Below, piece by piece: positions 43,601-52,059 of a stretch of DNA of 64,000 nt. Numbering within the stretch: position 1 is the stretch's first letter; each line of letters begins with the position of its first letter. Below the pieces are notes generated by a model. The model saw nothing but the letters and a program-made list of their open reading frames with translations, did not search any database and had not been told where the DNA came from. The translations under genes and the position numbers were made by a program. Origin of the DNA: Caulobacter segnis (GTDB lineage: Bacteria > Pseudomonadota > Alphaproteobacteria > Caulobacterales > Caulobacteraceae); the NCBI RefSeq assembly GCF_003243465.1, contig NZ_QFQZ01000015.1, positions 12,030 through 76,029 of the forward strand. Direction: 5' to 3'.

Positions 43601-45192
43601 GGCGGACCACTCTGATCTGGTTTGGCCCAACCTGCGGGGTCCAGTGGACGCTCAACTGGACGCATCGGTGCGGGGCTGGAGAGAACTGTGCAGTTCACCG
43701 TCAGGCCTAGGGGGCGGTGATTCTCTTCTGGTGCGATTGCGATGATTTTAGGAACGTCTGGAACATCCAAGGACCGGACGGAGAACATCGCGCGAGGCGT
43801 TCTCGGACCCAGACGTGGCTGGAGGCGCCGCTCGAGCAGGTCCGCCGCTTCCAGCCGGTTGCGTGCGCGACGAAGCCGGCGTTCGTCCCAGGTTCCGAAC
43901 GGGCCGCCGCGCTGGGCGCACATGCCCCGGACGCTCAGCTCGGCGGTGGACGGCGCGCCCCATTGTTCGGCGACGATGGCGTAGAGCGTGGCGGCGTCGG
44001 CGTTTCCGTCCAGGCGCGCTAAGAGGTTGGTGATGTTCAGGGACGAAACGAGCGGCGAGGCCAGCCGGTAGGTTCCAGTCCTGCCACGGCCGCGACGCGC
44101 CCGCTCGGTGATTCTCAGCCGGCCCGTGGCGACCAGGGCGTCGATCGCGGTGCGATAGTGCGTCTGGCTCCAGGTGGGCACCAAGCACTGCTTGACCAGG
44201 CGGGAGGGAGTTAGCACCAAGTCCTCGCCCGGCACGGAGGTCTGCGACAGCAGCAGCAGAAGCGTGACTGCGCGGGCCTCGCCCTGGTGGTCGATGAGGG
44301 CCTTACGGATCTCGCGCGCCCGGTTGGCGGGCAGGCGGATCATGTTGGCCAGCTCCCAGCGCCAGGCGCTCTGGGCGGTCTTTTCGACCTCCGCATCGTC
44401 GAGCGGCGGATCGCAGGCCATCTGATTGTAGTGCGAGACCCGGGCCAGCAGGACCTCCAGGCCGGCGGCATCGGAGACTTCGCGGCGGACCTGCCGACAC
44501 TGACGCCGGGCATAGGCGAAGACGGCCTGATTGCGATGTCCTTCGGGCACGCGGTCTAGGGCGAGCAGAGCGACGCTGTCCATCGCGATCGGCGCTTGGC
44601 CGAATCGGCGGCTCGCGGGATCGAGGCCGCCTGGGCCCATGAGAGTCTCGTAGGCGTCGTCGGTCAGCGGTGTGAGGCGCCGCAGCCGCTCGGCGAATAG
44701 GCCGGGGACGTCCCTGGAGCCACCGTCGGCCAGGGTGTAGACGCCGTTGGCCGAGACCGAGCCGGGTAACAGCACGAGGTCGCAGGATTTGGCGCCCTTG
44801 ATGTCGTAGGCGCGATCGGTGGGACGGTTGCCGCCCCGGCGGCGTCGGCCCGGATCGGTGAACCACCAGTGTTCGCCTTTAGGGGTCAGGGTGCGCAGAA
44901 CGGGAGGCCCGGCGTGCTCGCGAAAATAGGCCAGCGCCTCGGCGTCGTCGGCATCCAGCACCACAACCCCGGCGCGACGCGTCGCGAAGCCGAGGCTGGC
45001 GTGGGGGTGGCGCTGCGCCCAGGTCTCGATGGTCGTGGTGGACGGGATCCGCTTCGCGTACTGGCGCACCAGCGGTTTTTTAGTCTGGGGACAGACGGGA
45101 AAGGTGGGCACGCCCGCGACAGCATAGGCGTAGGCCAGCCGTCCATACGGGCCCAGGTCAGGTCGTGCCGCCTTGCTTCGTTCCGTGCTCAT
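43597..45192 (-). CDS. Bifunctional DNA primase/polymerase (PrimPol) protein
   Basis: 531 residues. N-terminal PrimPol domain: YAYAVAGVPTFPVCPQTKKP, the catalytic VVVLDADDAEALAYF near residue 103, and KGEHWWFTDPGRRRRGGNRP with DIKGAKSCDLVLLPGS. The C-terminal half has a winged-helix segment (LTPSRLVKQCLVPTWSQTHY, AIDALVATGRLRITERARRG) but no D5-type helicase domain was seen. Phage and plasmid PrimPols usually serve replication; coupling to a PIN-like gene (4-base overlap) is unusual and points to a defence or stress role. The ATG at 45192 follows a dyad-bearing spacer. Confidence 0.78.
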   Translation of the reverse strand: MSTERSKAARPDLGPYGRLAYAYAVAGVPTFPVCPQTKKPLVRQYAKRIPSTTTIETWAQRHPHASLGFATRRAGVVVLDADDAEALAYFREHAGPPVLRTLTPKGEHWWFTDPGRRRRGGNRPTDRAYDIKGAKSCDLVLLPGSVSANGVYTLADGGSRDVPGLFAERLRRLTPLTDDAYETLMGPGGLDPASRRFGQAPIAMDSVALLALDRVPEGHRNQAVFAYARRQCRQVRREVSDAAGLEVLLARVSHYNQMACDPPLDDAEVEKTAQSAWRWELANMIRLPANRAREIRKALIDHQGEARAVTLLLLLSQTSVPGEDLVLTPSRLVKQCLVPTWSQTHYRTAIDALVATGRLRITERARRGRGRTGTYRLASPLVSSLNITNLLARLDGNADAATLYAIVAEQWGAPSTAELSVRGMCAQRGGPFGTWDERRLRRARNRLEAADLLERRLQPRLGPRTPRAMFSVRSLDVPDVPKIIAIAPEENHRPLGLTVNCTVLSSPAPMRPVERPLDPAGWAKPDQSGPP

Positions 45193-45235
45193 GTTCGCCT
45201 ATGATGGGACGAGGGGTACGCACGCACACTAGATC

Positions 45236-45250
45236 TTGTGGGTACCACAA
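45236..45250. promoter_or_regulatory. Palindrome upstream of the PrimPol gene
   Basis: TTGTGG-GTA-CCACAA, perfect 6-bp arms, 44 bases before the PrimPol start. Good operator candidate for the XRE-ImmA protein of the same gene set. Confidence 0.5.
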
Positions 45251-45354
45251 ATCGGGCGACCGCAGAACGTCGTTAGCGGCGCTGGGCTCGGTTTGCTGGG
45301 GACAGGCCTGTGGACGGTCGCGGCCGGCGCGGAGAAGGCTTGAGCCAGCGTCCT

Positions 45355-46197
45355 CTATCGAGCGTTCAGCCAGTATGACGCAACCGCGGCCGTAACCTGA
45401 AAGACGAGCCGTGCTTCTTCGCGAGAGTAAGTATGTTCGCTGCTGTCGGCGCCATCGTCGTGGTGCGGAAGGTGAGTGCAGTGCCGGGCCGAGGCGACCA
45501 GCAGATCGACACGTTCGGAAAAGGACATGTCGAACTGCTTGTCGGGAAGCTTGGTCTTGGGTGTTGAGGTCAGGCCCAGGCGATCATACGCCAGCCGGCA
45601 GTCGCCGATGCACTTGGCGTAATTGCCGTTGTGAAAGGCGGCTTCGGCGGACAACAGTCGGCGGGCGATGCCCTCATCCCCGGGGCTGGAGGCTACGGGG
45701 ATCGAGGCTTCCATCAGCAGGACGCCTGCGGCGGAGGACCCCTTCAGTTGATCGATCCACGCGGAGCGCTGAACGGTGAGCGTGTGCTCGACACTGATCG
45801 CCACGCGTCCTACCCCGTCGTCCACCACACCCCCGACGCCCAGGATCGAAAGGCGCAGCGAGAGATCCCTTCCGTCACGTGCGTCCTCGAGCGCCAGCAG
45901 CTGACGGTGCTGCAAAGTGGCCCGGTACTCCAATTGCTGGGTCAAGGGGTTGTCGTACTGTTCAATGCGCGCCGTGGACGCGGATCGAAGCGTGGCCAGG
46001 TGATCGGCGCCGGTCGCCGGCTGCAGGTAGAGGCCGATAGAGTCGATTCGCGCCCAGCGGCGCGGCGAAGGCGGGGGCGGCGGAGAGCAAGTGATATCGA
46101 TCAGGAGCGCCAGTTCGAAGGCTCCCACACCGCGACGCAACTGAACGGCCTGGACATTCAGGTCAGCGATGATGTTGTGTTCGACGGTCAGCTTCAT
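45355..46197 (-). CDS. Unknown 280-residue protein
   Basis: No family recognised. The N-terminal 170 residues alternate strand-like segments (LTVEHNIIADLNVQAVQLRR, VGRVAISVEHTLTVQRSAWI); residues 170-280 are helical with LSAEAAFHNGNYAKCIGDCR, LAYDRLGL and ERVDLLVASARHCTHLPHHD, resembling HEPN/SAV2148-like helical bundles. It lies next to the PrimPol set in the same direction but separated by 162 bases, and may be a further defence gene. Confidence 0.6.
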   Translation of the reverse strand: MKLTVEHNIIADLNVQAVQLRRGVGAFELALLIDITCSPPPPPSPRRWARIDSIGLYLQPATGADHLATLRSASTARIEQYDNPLTQQLEYRATLQHRQLLALEDARDGRDLSLRLSILGVGGVVDDGVGRVAISVEHTLTVQRSAWIDQLKGSSAAGVLLMEASIPVASSPGDEGIARRLLSAEAAFHNGNYAKCIGDCRLAYDRLGLTSTPKTKLPDKQFDMSFSERVDLLVASARHCTHLPHHDDGADSSEHTYSREEARLVFQVTAAVASYWLNAR

Positions 46198-46286
46198 GAG
46201 GTCCTGGCCAGTCCGGGTCGTAACCGTGGCAGGGTGTGCTTTTCGGGACCCGCCGTCGAGGCCCCGATCGAGGCTTGTGCTCGACC

Positions 46287-47189
46287 TTAGCCGCGCTCGG
46301 AGAACCGCTCGAACGTGGTGATCCGTCTGGGGGTGAGGCCAGGATCGTAGCCGTAGATCTCCTGGGTGAGGAAGGTGAGTTCGGCTTCGAGGTCGCGGTC
46401 AGGCACGTCGGTAAACCAAGCCTTGGGGCCGGCGACGTCGTCGCCGTTCCAGCGATAGCCGCGGGCCTTGAGCTTGTCTTTCTGCTCGAAGGGGGAGCGG
46501 TCGGCGACGATGCGCCAGGTGGGGGCGCGGGCGGCGTCCAGCAGGTGGGCCAGGGCCGTGCGACCGTCCTGCAGCGGGCGGGCCAGGACCTCCAGGCCCG
46601 CGAGGCAGTCGTTCTCGGCCCGGTGGCCGTCGAAGAAGAAGCCACGCCAGTGGGCCAGGACCGAGAGCTTGGTCCCCTCAGCCCCCTGCCCCTTCCAGTC
46701 GACCTGGCTCATCGAGCAGGCCCAGCCCTTGAGCTTGAAGGCGTCGGTCAGGCGCTCGGCGAAGGGCCGGTCGAAGGCGGCGTTGTGGGCGATGACGATC
46801 ACCGCCGAGGCGATGAAGGCGTCGACAGCCTCTGGGTCGAGGACCTGGCCCTCGACCATGGCGTCGGTGATCCCGGTGATCTGGGTCACTTCGGCCGGGA
46901 TCGGCTTGCTGGGCTGGTTGAGGGCCACGAACGGGGCGTGGACGGCGCACAGGCGGCCTTCGGGGTCGTAGTCGAAGGGGATCATCGCCAGCTCGATGAT
47001 CTCGTCGCGGCGCGTGTCGGTGCCCGTGGTCTCGGTATCGAGGAAGACGCCGCGCTTCAGCGTGGCCGGGTCGGCGCCGGCGTGCAGGGTGCAGCCCTCA
47101 AACCGGCGCAGCAGACGATAGCGGCCGCTGGCTTCGAGCTGGGCGGCCATGACTTCCAGGGCGGCGAGGTCGGGCGTGGCGTCGGGCAT
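46287..47189 (-). CDS. DnaQ-like 3'-5' exonuclease
   Basis: 300 residues. DEDDh exonuclease motifs: GVFLDTETTGTDTRRDEIIE (Exo I), VIVIAHNAAFDRPFAERL (Exo II) and GFFFDGHRAENDCLAGLEVL (Exo III with the H). Similar to the proofreading subunit of DNA polymerase III but free-standing; common in alphaproteobacterial plasmids and ICEs. The start is uncertain (47189 or 47225); no good ribosome site at either. Confidence 0.82.
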   Translation of the reverse strand: MPDATPDLAALEVMAAQLEASGRYRLLRRFEGCTLHAGADPATLKRGVFLDTETTGTDTRRDEIIELAMIPFDYDPEGRLCAVHAPFVALNQPSKPIPAEVTQITGITDAMVEGQVLDPEAVDAFIASAVIVIAHNAAFDRPFAERLTDAFKLKGWACSMSQVDWKGQGAEGTKLSVLAHWRGFFFDGHRAENDCLAGLEVLARPLQDGRTALAHLLDAARAPTWRIVADRSPFEQKDKLKARGYRWNGDDVAGPKAWFTDVPDRDLEAELTFLTQEIYGYDPGLTPRRITTFERFSERG

Positions 47190-47352
47190 AGGGGGTCCGA
47201 AGAATCGTCGAGGCCATCCTGCCATACCGGCGGAGGTTGGGTGCGCGTGATGGATGGCCGCATAAGGTGTCGGTCGTGTCGGCCGGCTGTCGGGTCGATG
47301 TCGTGGCCGCCGTGGCGATGTTGTTTATCGTGCTCAGGGAGAGGAGGGGCCG

Positions 47353-48048
47353 ATGTCCGACGATCCCGATTTTGAACTGCGTGCGCCGACTAAGGCCGAG
47401 CTGGCCGTCATCCTCAAGACCTTCCGAGATCTCCAGGGCTGGACGCAGGAGACCTTGGCCGAGCTCGCCGGCGTCAACGTCCGGACCATCCAGCGCGTCG
47501 AGGACGGCAAGGGCGGCTCGGCCGACACCCTGCGCGCCGTCGCCCGCGCGGTCCAGGCCAAGGATCTCGACTTCCTGGTCAGGCCGCAGCGCTTTCCGAC
47601 CGAGGCGGGCCTTCGCCGACAGCAGGAGGCCTTCGACCGCGAGAACATGATGCTGCCGGCCACGACCATCGCGTCCGGTCGCGCGCTCGAGGGCTTCATG
47701 GGCGGGGTCAACATGCTGTCCTGCGCGGATGACGAGCTGCTCGACGAGGACCGTGAGAGCCTGGCCGACGCCGCGCACCTCTTCGACTACCTGCGCGACT
47801 ATCTCGATGTGAAGGGCGAGATCAGCCACCAGGAACGGCTGGGCGTCGCCGATGATCTGGATGCCATCTTGCGATCCCTGCGAGGGCGCGGCGTCAGCGT
47901 GGCGGTGGCTACTCGGGAGACCAATCTGACTAACGACAACTGGGTGGACAAGCGGCCCTGGCGGGTGAAGATCGGCTATCTGGCCCTGCTGCCGGCGGGC
48001 CGAACCGTCACCAGCCTGGCGGTTTCGCGTCGCATTCGCCTCGAATAG
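47353..48048 (+). CDS. XRE-type regulator with C-terminal domain
   Basis: 231 residues. Helix-turn-helix at about residues 15-70: AELAVILKTFRDLQGWTQET, LAELAGVNVRTIQRVEDGKG. The remaining 160 residues (ISHQERLGVADDLDAILRSL, VSVAVATRETNLTNDNWVDK) are not assigned. Very good ribosome site (GAGAGGAGGGG). Divergent from the exonuclease gene, which it may control. Confidence 0.75.
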   Translation: MSDDPDFELRAPTKAELAVILKTFRDLQGWTQETLAELAGVNVRTIQRVEDGKGGSADTLRAVARAVQAKDLDFLVRPQRFPTEAGLRRQQEAFDRENMMLPATTIASGRALEGFMGGVNMLSCADDELLDEDRESLADAAHLFDYLRDYLDVKGEISHQERLGVADDLDAILRSLRGRGVSVAVATRETNLTNDNWVDKRPWRVKIGYLALLPAGRTVTSLAVSRRIRLE

Positions 48049-48281
48049 GCGGAAAATGCGATTTGAGGTGGGTCTTTGTGGTGACCTACGGTGGGGTCGC
48101 CGATCGACCTGACCTGGGGCCGTCAAACGACCACTGAACTAGCGCCACCGAACCAGCGCAAAGGCTAACGAGCCCAAGTACCATGGGTCGGGTGGCTTTC
48201 TCCATGACCCACCCCCTTCCGCTCGCGCCATTGCGCGTCAGGGCCGGCGGCCTCAGTTTGATCGACGAAAGGACTTCGCTC

Positions 48282-48800
48282 ATGGCCGACACCGCCACCC
48301 CCGCGCCGACCGGCGCCACCGTCGTCGATTTCCCCAAGGCTCCCAAGAAGGTCGCTCCGACCGAGAAGATCTGGGGCAAGGCCGTCACCAGCCACGGCTA
48401 TGCGGGGGTGCCCAACATCCTGATCCGCAGCCAGGCGCGCCTGGGGCTCTCGCCGCTGCAGTTCAACATCGTGGTTCAGCTGCTGGAGTACTATCACGAC
48501 CCCAGCCGCCCGCCCTTCCCGTCCAAGGAGGAGCTGGCCGGCCGCATGGGCGTCAAGGCCAAGACCATCCAGACCAACATGCGCGCCCTGGAGAAGGCCG
48601 GGCTCGTGCGGCGCGAGCTGCGCAAGACCGCGGCCGGCGACTGGAACTCCAACCTCTATCACCTCGACGGTCTGATCGCGAAGGTGATGGCCTTGGAGCC
48701 GGAGTTCGCCAAGGTCCGCGAGGAGCGCAAGGCGGCCAAGCGGGCGGTCGAGACGCCGGCCGGCAAACGGGCGGCGGCCAAGGCGGGGACGGAAGCCTGA
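48282..48800 (+). CDS. Winged-helix protein (replication/transcription factor-like)
   Basis: 172 residues. Central helix-turn-helix GLSPLQFNIVVQLLEYYHDP, FPSKEELAGRMGVKAKTIQT, NMRALEKAGLVRRELRK; flanked by disordered, basic ends. Resembles the helix-turn-helix domain of plasmid replication/regulatory proteins. AAAGGA before the ATG at 48282; upstream in-frame ATGs lack support. Its stop touches the next start. Confidence 0.7.
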   Translation: MADTATPAPTGATVVDFPKAPKKVAPTEKIWGKAVTSHGYAGVPNILIRSQARLGLSPLQFNIVVQLLEYYHDPSRPPFPSKEELAGRMGVKAKTIQTNMRALEKAGLVRRELRKTAAGDWNSNLYHLDGLIAKVMALEPEFAKVREERKAAKRAVETPAGKRAAAKAGTEA

Positions 48801-48985
48801 TGCCTGACCGTAAAGCCATGCCGCCAGCCGCCCCGCCGGCCCTTGCCGAGCCGCCGAAGCTGTCGGTGTCGTTCTTCGGCTTCAAGATCGAGGGCGCCGG
48901 CGCGGCGGGAGCCCGCTTCGCGTTCTGGATCGCCCTGGCCGTCTGTGGCCTGGCGGCCTTGAACCTCTTGTCCCATCTCGCCTGA
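48800..48985 (+). CDS. Small one-span membrane protein
   Basis: 61 residues: proline-rich start, LSVSFFGFKIEGAGAAGARF and a C-terminal membrane span FAFWIALAVCGLAALNLLSH. Start overlaps the preceding stop by one base (TGATG), so both are one operon. Function unknown. Confidence 0.6.
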   Translation: MPDRKAMPPAAPPALAEPPKLSVSFFGFKIEGAGAAGARFAFWIALAVCGLAALNLLSHLA

Positions 48986-49021
48986 CCGGGCCCGGCGACG
49001 GCCTGTCGGAGGCGGCGCGCT

Positions 49022-50502
49022 TTAGAGAGGCTCCTCCGGATCGAGCCTGTCGGCCTCGGCGATCAGGAAGGCCAGATACTCGGAGGTCTCCTGGAAGGAT
49101 TCTCCCGCGGACTTGTTGCGCTCGACCAGGCGTCGCCAGGCGAGGTTGGGGTCATCCGGCGTCAGGTTCAGGAAGTATTGGCGGCTGCGCCGGACGCCGA
49201 CGGCCTCGCCGAGGTAGCGCTCGTAGTTCCGGATGGGAGAAAGCCGCGGGGCGCCCAGTCGGATCCGTTCGCGCAGCATATCCCAATCGACGACATGCGG
49301 TTGGTGCGGCGTGGCGGTGACCGACGCGCGGATGTCGTCGAGCTGCAGCACAGGACATGCCGGAGACGGTGGGATCGCGCGCTCGCAGCTGCGGGCCGAT
49401 GTTGTTGCAGTCCTCGCAGATCAGGAGGCGCTCGTGTCGGAGCGCCATGTCCTCCAGCTGAGCCCCTTCCGGGGTGGCGACGTCCTGCAGGACGTATTCC
49501 TTGTGTGCGCACCCCGCCCGACCAGCGCCGGCCGGGCTTCTTGGACCGCCGCACTAGGCCCTTGCGATCGCGGTCGCATCCGGGACAGCGCCAGCCCGCA
49601 TCGAGTTTCTCCCAGAGCTTGGGCTCGGCGCCGCCATCATGGGCCTCGACCTCGGCGTCGGTCGGCGGCGTGGTCGAGCGGCGTCCTTTTGATCCTGCGT
49701 CGACCTGGGCCCCGACGCCCTCGCGCGCGACCGACCTTTGTCGCAGGACCTCCAGGTCGTCCGAGACGCCGGATGGCCGCGGGTCCAGGCGCATCCAGTA
49801 TTGCATGTGGGCCTGGGCTTCGCTGATCGGCGGCCGATAGATCGACCGCTCCTGGGTCATCCGGCCGGCGAGGATCACACTGGTCAGCTGTTCGGCCAGG
49901 GCCAGCCGTTCCAGGAAGTCGCTTTCCTGGGCCTTCCAGATCGCGTCGGCCGTCTCAAGGTCGACCTGGTGGCCGCGGTGGGCCGCCACGGTGATGAAGG
50001 TGGCGATCTCAGAAGGCCGGAAGCTGAAATCGCGATGGATGTGGCGCAGCCTGTTCTTGGCCGAGCCCTCCGCGCCGCTGCAGTCGGCGCAGACGATCGT
50101 GGGCTGGAATCTCGCCAGCATCCGTGACCCCAGGTGTTCGAGCTCATAGGTCCCTTCCGGGATATGCTTGACCCAGGGATGAGGCAGCTGGCTCTGCAGT
50201 GTGCGGCCGATGACGTCCTGCAGGTGGTCGTGGTGGTCGTGCAAGGTGGCCAGCAGCACGCCCTGGGATGAAACCCGGAGAATCTCGATCTTGCGGCGTT
50301 GGCAGCAAGGGCAGGTCCAGTCCTGCGACGTGTCCGCCCATTGGCTGTTGAGGTCGAGCTTGGAGGCCTTCAGGGCGGCCATGCCCCAGGCGATGGCCTC
50401 GCTCCAGCGACCATCGCGGTTGGGCAGCAGGGCGCGCAACTGCGCGTCGGTGAGCGCGGCTATGTTGGGAACGCGGAAGGTGATGTCGCGCCAAGGCTCC
50501 AT
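49022..50502 (-). pseudogene. HNH-like/zinc-binding protein broken by two frameshifts
   Basis: The intact frame from 50502 (MEPWRDITFRVPNIAALTDA) carries repeated CxxC pairs: WTCPCCQRRKIEIL with LATLHDHHDHLQD, TIVCADCSGAEGS, then WRCPGCDRDRKGL. Near 49505-49530 coding sense jumps to another frame (KEYVLQDVATPEGAQLEDMA, LICEDCNNIGPQ), and near 49380 to a third that ends at 49022 (VLQLDDIRASVTATPHQPHV ... EADRLDPEEPL). Two halves, each with CxxC, HH and CxxCN-like motifs, suggest a duplicated HNH-type nuclease fold. Either a pseudogene or assembly errors. Confidence 0.65.
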
Positions 50503-50652
50503 ATCGCCGAGTCTAGGCCGATTTCTGATTCGAGGCCGTCTTCGTCGCCGCCGACGGCTCGCTGCCTTCGGCCAGCCACGGTCATCCACACGCCCCTGAC
50601 GTGTGACCAATTTGCGCTGGGACGCAGTTGACTCTTCGGCGCTCCGGAATGA

Positions 50653-50667
50653 GAACATTCCAGGAAC
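50653..50667. promoter_or_regulatory. LexA box (alphaproteobacterial type)
   Basis: GAACATTCCAGGAAC reads GTTC-N7-GTTC on the minus strand, the SOS operator of alphaproteobacteria. It lies 13 bases before the rightward gene at 50680 and within the divergent spacer to the HNH-like gene. It is also overlapped by the dyad GGAATG-4-CATTCC (50646-50661). Confidence 0.6.
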
Positions 50668-50679
50668 ACGGAGATTGTC

Positions 50680-50987
50680 ATGCCCACCCAACGCGCCGGC
50701 CAGCGCGCGAGCCCGCACGCGCCTAGGCCCGAGAGGATCATCAGCCGCAAGACCGTCAAGTTGCGGCGCGTGCGCCAGTACGGCGGCGCCGATCACGGCG
50801 TGACGCTGATGTTCGCCTTCGAGGGGGCGCACGCCGCGGCCAGCGCAGCCGCAACAGCTTCATCGACAAGGAGCGCGTGCCCGATTTCGAGGGCGAGGAG
50901 GCCTGGTTCGAGGTCGAGGAGGTCAGCGCCAGGCCCTGGCCCTTCTGGCGCGCCGTGCGCCAAGTGGCGGCGCCGGACGATGCCTGA
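50680..50987 (+). pseudogene. Small hypothetical gene with a G-run frameshift
   Basis: Frame 1 encodes ERIISRKTVKLRRVRQYGGA, DHGVTLMFAFEG; at the run of five G (about 50822-50826) the coding sense moves to another frame that continues RSRNSFIDKERVPDFEGEEA, WFEVEEVSARPWPFWRAVRQ and stops at 50987. Restoring one base gives a 103-residue protein of unknown function. Its LexA box and its 8-base overlap with the next gene suggest that it is or was functional. Confidence 0.55.
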
Positions 50988-51366
50988 GCTCTCCGACCAG
51001 CAGCGGCGCAAGATGGCCGAACTGGAGCCTCGGTTCGCCGCCCTGCGGCTGGTCGACGCCCTGGAGCTGAAGATGGATATCCGTTTCCGGTGCGTCGCCT
51101 GCGGAACCTCGCGCAGCTGGCGGCGCGACACCATGCTGGGGCGGGCCCGGCGCCTGCTGGGCGCGACGATGGCGCAGATCCAGCGGCGCGCGCCCTGCCC
51201 GCGCTGCGGCTATCGGATGCCGGTCATGGTCGCCGTCGGCGGCGTCCTGGACCCCGGCCCCCTGGCCGAGCAATTTCGCTGGGAGGCGATCACCGCCCTG
51301 TCCGAGGCGGGCCTCAACCCCGCCGACTACGGCTATGGCTGGCGGCCGCCGCCGGCGGGACGGTGA
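50980..51366 (+). CDS. Zinc-ribbon protein
   Basis: 128 residues with two Cys pairs about 45 residues apart: IRFRCVACGTSRSWRRD and APCPRCGYRMPVMVAVGG, forming one zinc ribbon. Begins inside the 3' end of the preceding gene and is followed after 3-12 bases by a second zinc-ribbon gene, so one operon. No catalytic motif; probably a DNA- or RNA-binding accessory of the element. Confidence 0.65.
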   Translation: MPELSDQQRRKMAELEPRFAALRLVDALELKMDIRFRCVACGTSRSWRRDTMLGRARRLLGATMAQIQRRAPCPRCGYRMPVMVAVGGVLDPGPLAEQFRWEAITALSEAGLNPADYGYGWRPPPAGR

Positions 51367-51378
51367 GCCTTGGCCGAC

Positions 51379-51573
51379 ATGGATCCCAGGATCGGCAAGC
51401 TGGCCTGGCTGACCATCGCCTGCGCCTGCGGCCATCGGGTTCACTGGAGCCGGGCGGTGATTCTCACCCGGGCCGGGGAGTGGATGCGGCCGGCGCAATT
51501 GCGGGCGGCCTTGCGCTGCACGGTCTGCGGCGCCCGGGGCAAGGGCGTCACCGTGGACGGCCGCCGGGCCTGA
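51379..51573 (+). CDS. Small zinc-ribbon protein
   Basis: 64 residues: KLAWLTIACACGHRVHWSRA and LRCTVCGARGKGVTVDGR give a CxC/CxxC zinc ribbon. ATG at 51379 or TTG at 51370 are both possible starts. Same operon as the previous zinc-ribbon gene; function unknown. Confidence 0.6.
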   Translation: MDPRIGKLAWLTIACACGHRVHWSRAVILTRAGEWMRPAQLRAALRCTVCGARGKGVTVDGRRA

Positions 51574-51647
51574 GCGCGGGTCTGGCCGTGCGCCCGGGCC
51601 TTCTCACCACCATACCTTCGGGTGTCCGGAACTGCCCAGGCCCGCGG

Positions 51648-51878
51648 TCAGGTTTGTGATCGCGGGGCGGGCACTGGCGGCTCGGCCATCATCAGGTCGT
51701 GTATGCGCTGGGAGAGCTCGTCATAGATCGCGCGGGCGGCGGGCTTCTTGCGGCTCCAGGCGAAGAAGCCGTTCAGGTCCTCATTGGAGATGGGAACCTT
51801 CCAGAGAATGCGCAGCCAGGCGACCGCCTCGTCCAGGTCGGCCTTGTCGGGGCGGGCGGCGGGCGAGAGGGTCGCCAT
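51648..51878 (-). CDS. Stand-alone DUF4880/FecR N-domain-like protein
   Basis: 76 residues. DLDEAVAWLRILWKVPISNE, DLNGFFAWSRKKPAARAIYD, ELSQRIHDL matches the short helical domain found at the start of FecR proteins (compare the FecR at 33.5-34.4 kb), here without membrane span or FecR domain. GGAGG five bases before the ATG decided the start; a longer frame begins at 51995. Could be a free anti-sigma-like factor. Confidence 0.5.
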   Translation of the reverse strand: MATLSPAARPDKADLDEAVAWLRILWKVPISNEDLNGFFAWSRKKPAARAIYDELSQRIHDLMMAEPPVPAPRSQT

Positions 51879-52059
51879 CGGGGCCTCCATCCGGGCGTTG
51901 AGATCACGCTTGAACCGTGCGCTGGCGCCTTTAGCGAGCGCCTGGACATCCGCGCCAGCCGCCCGGACGGGGGCTTTCGGTTGGGCGGCAGGCAACCAGG
52001 ATAAGGTGGACCTGCGCCGAGTGATAAGCCTTAAAGGGAGGCGCCGCTGCAGGCAATCT

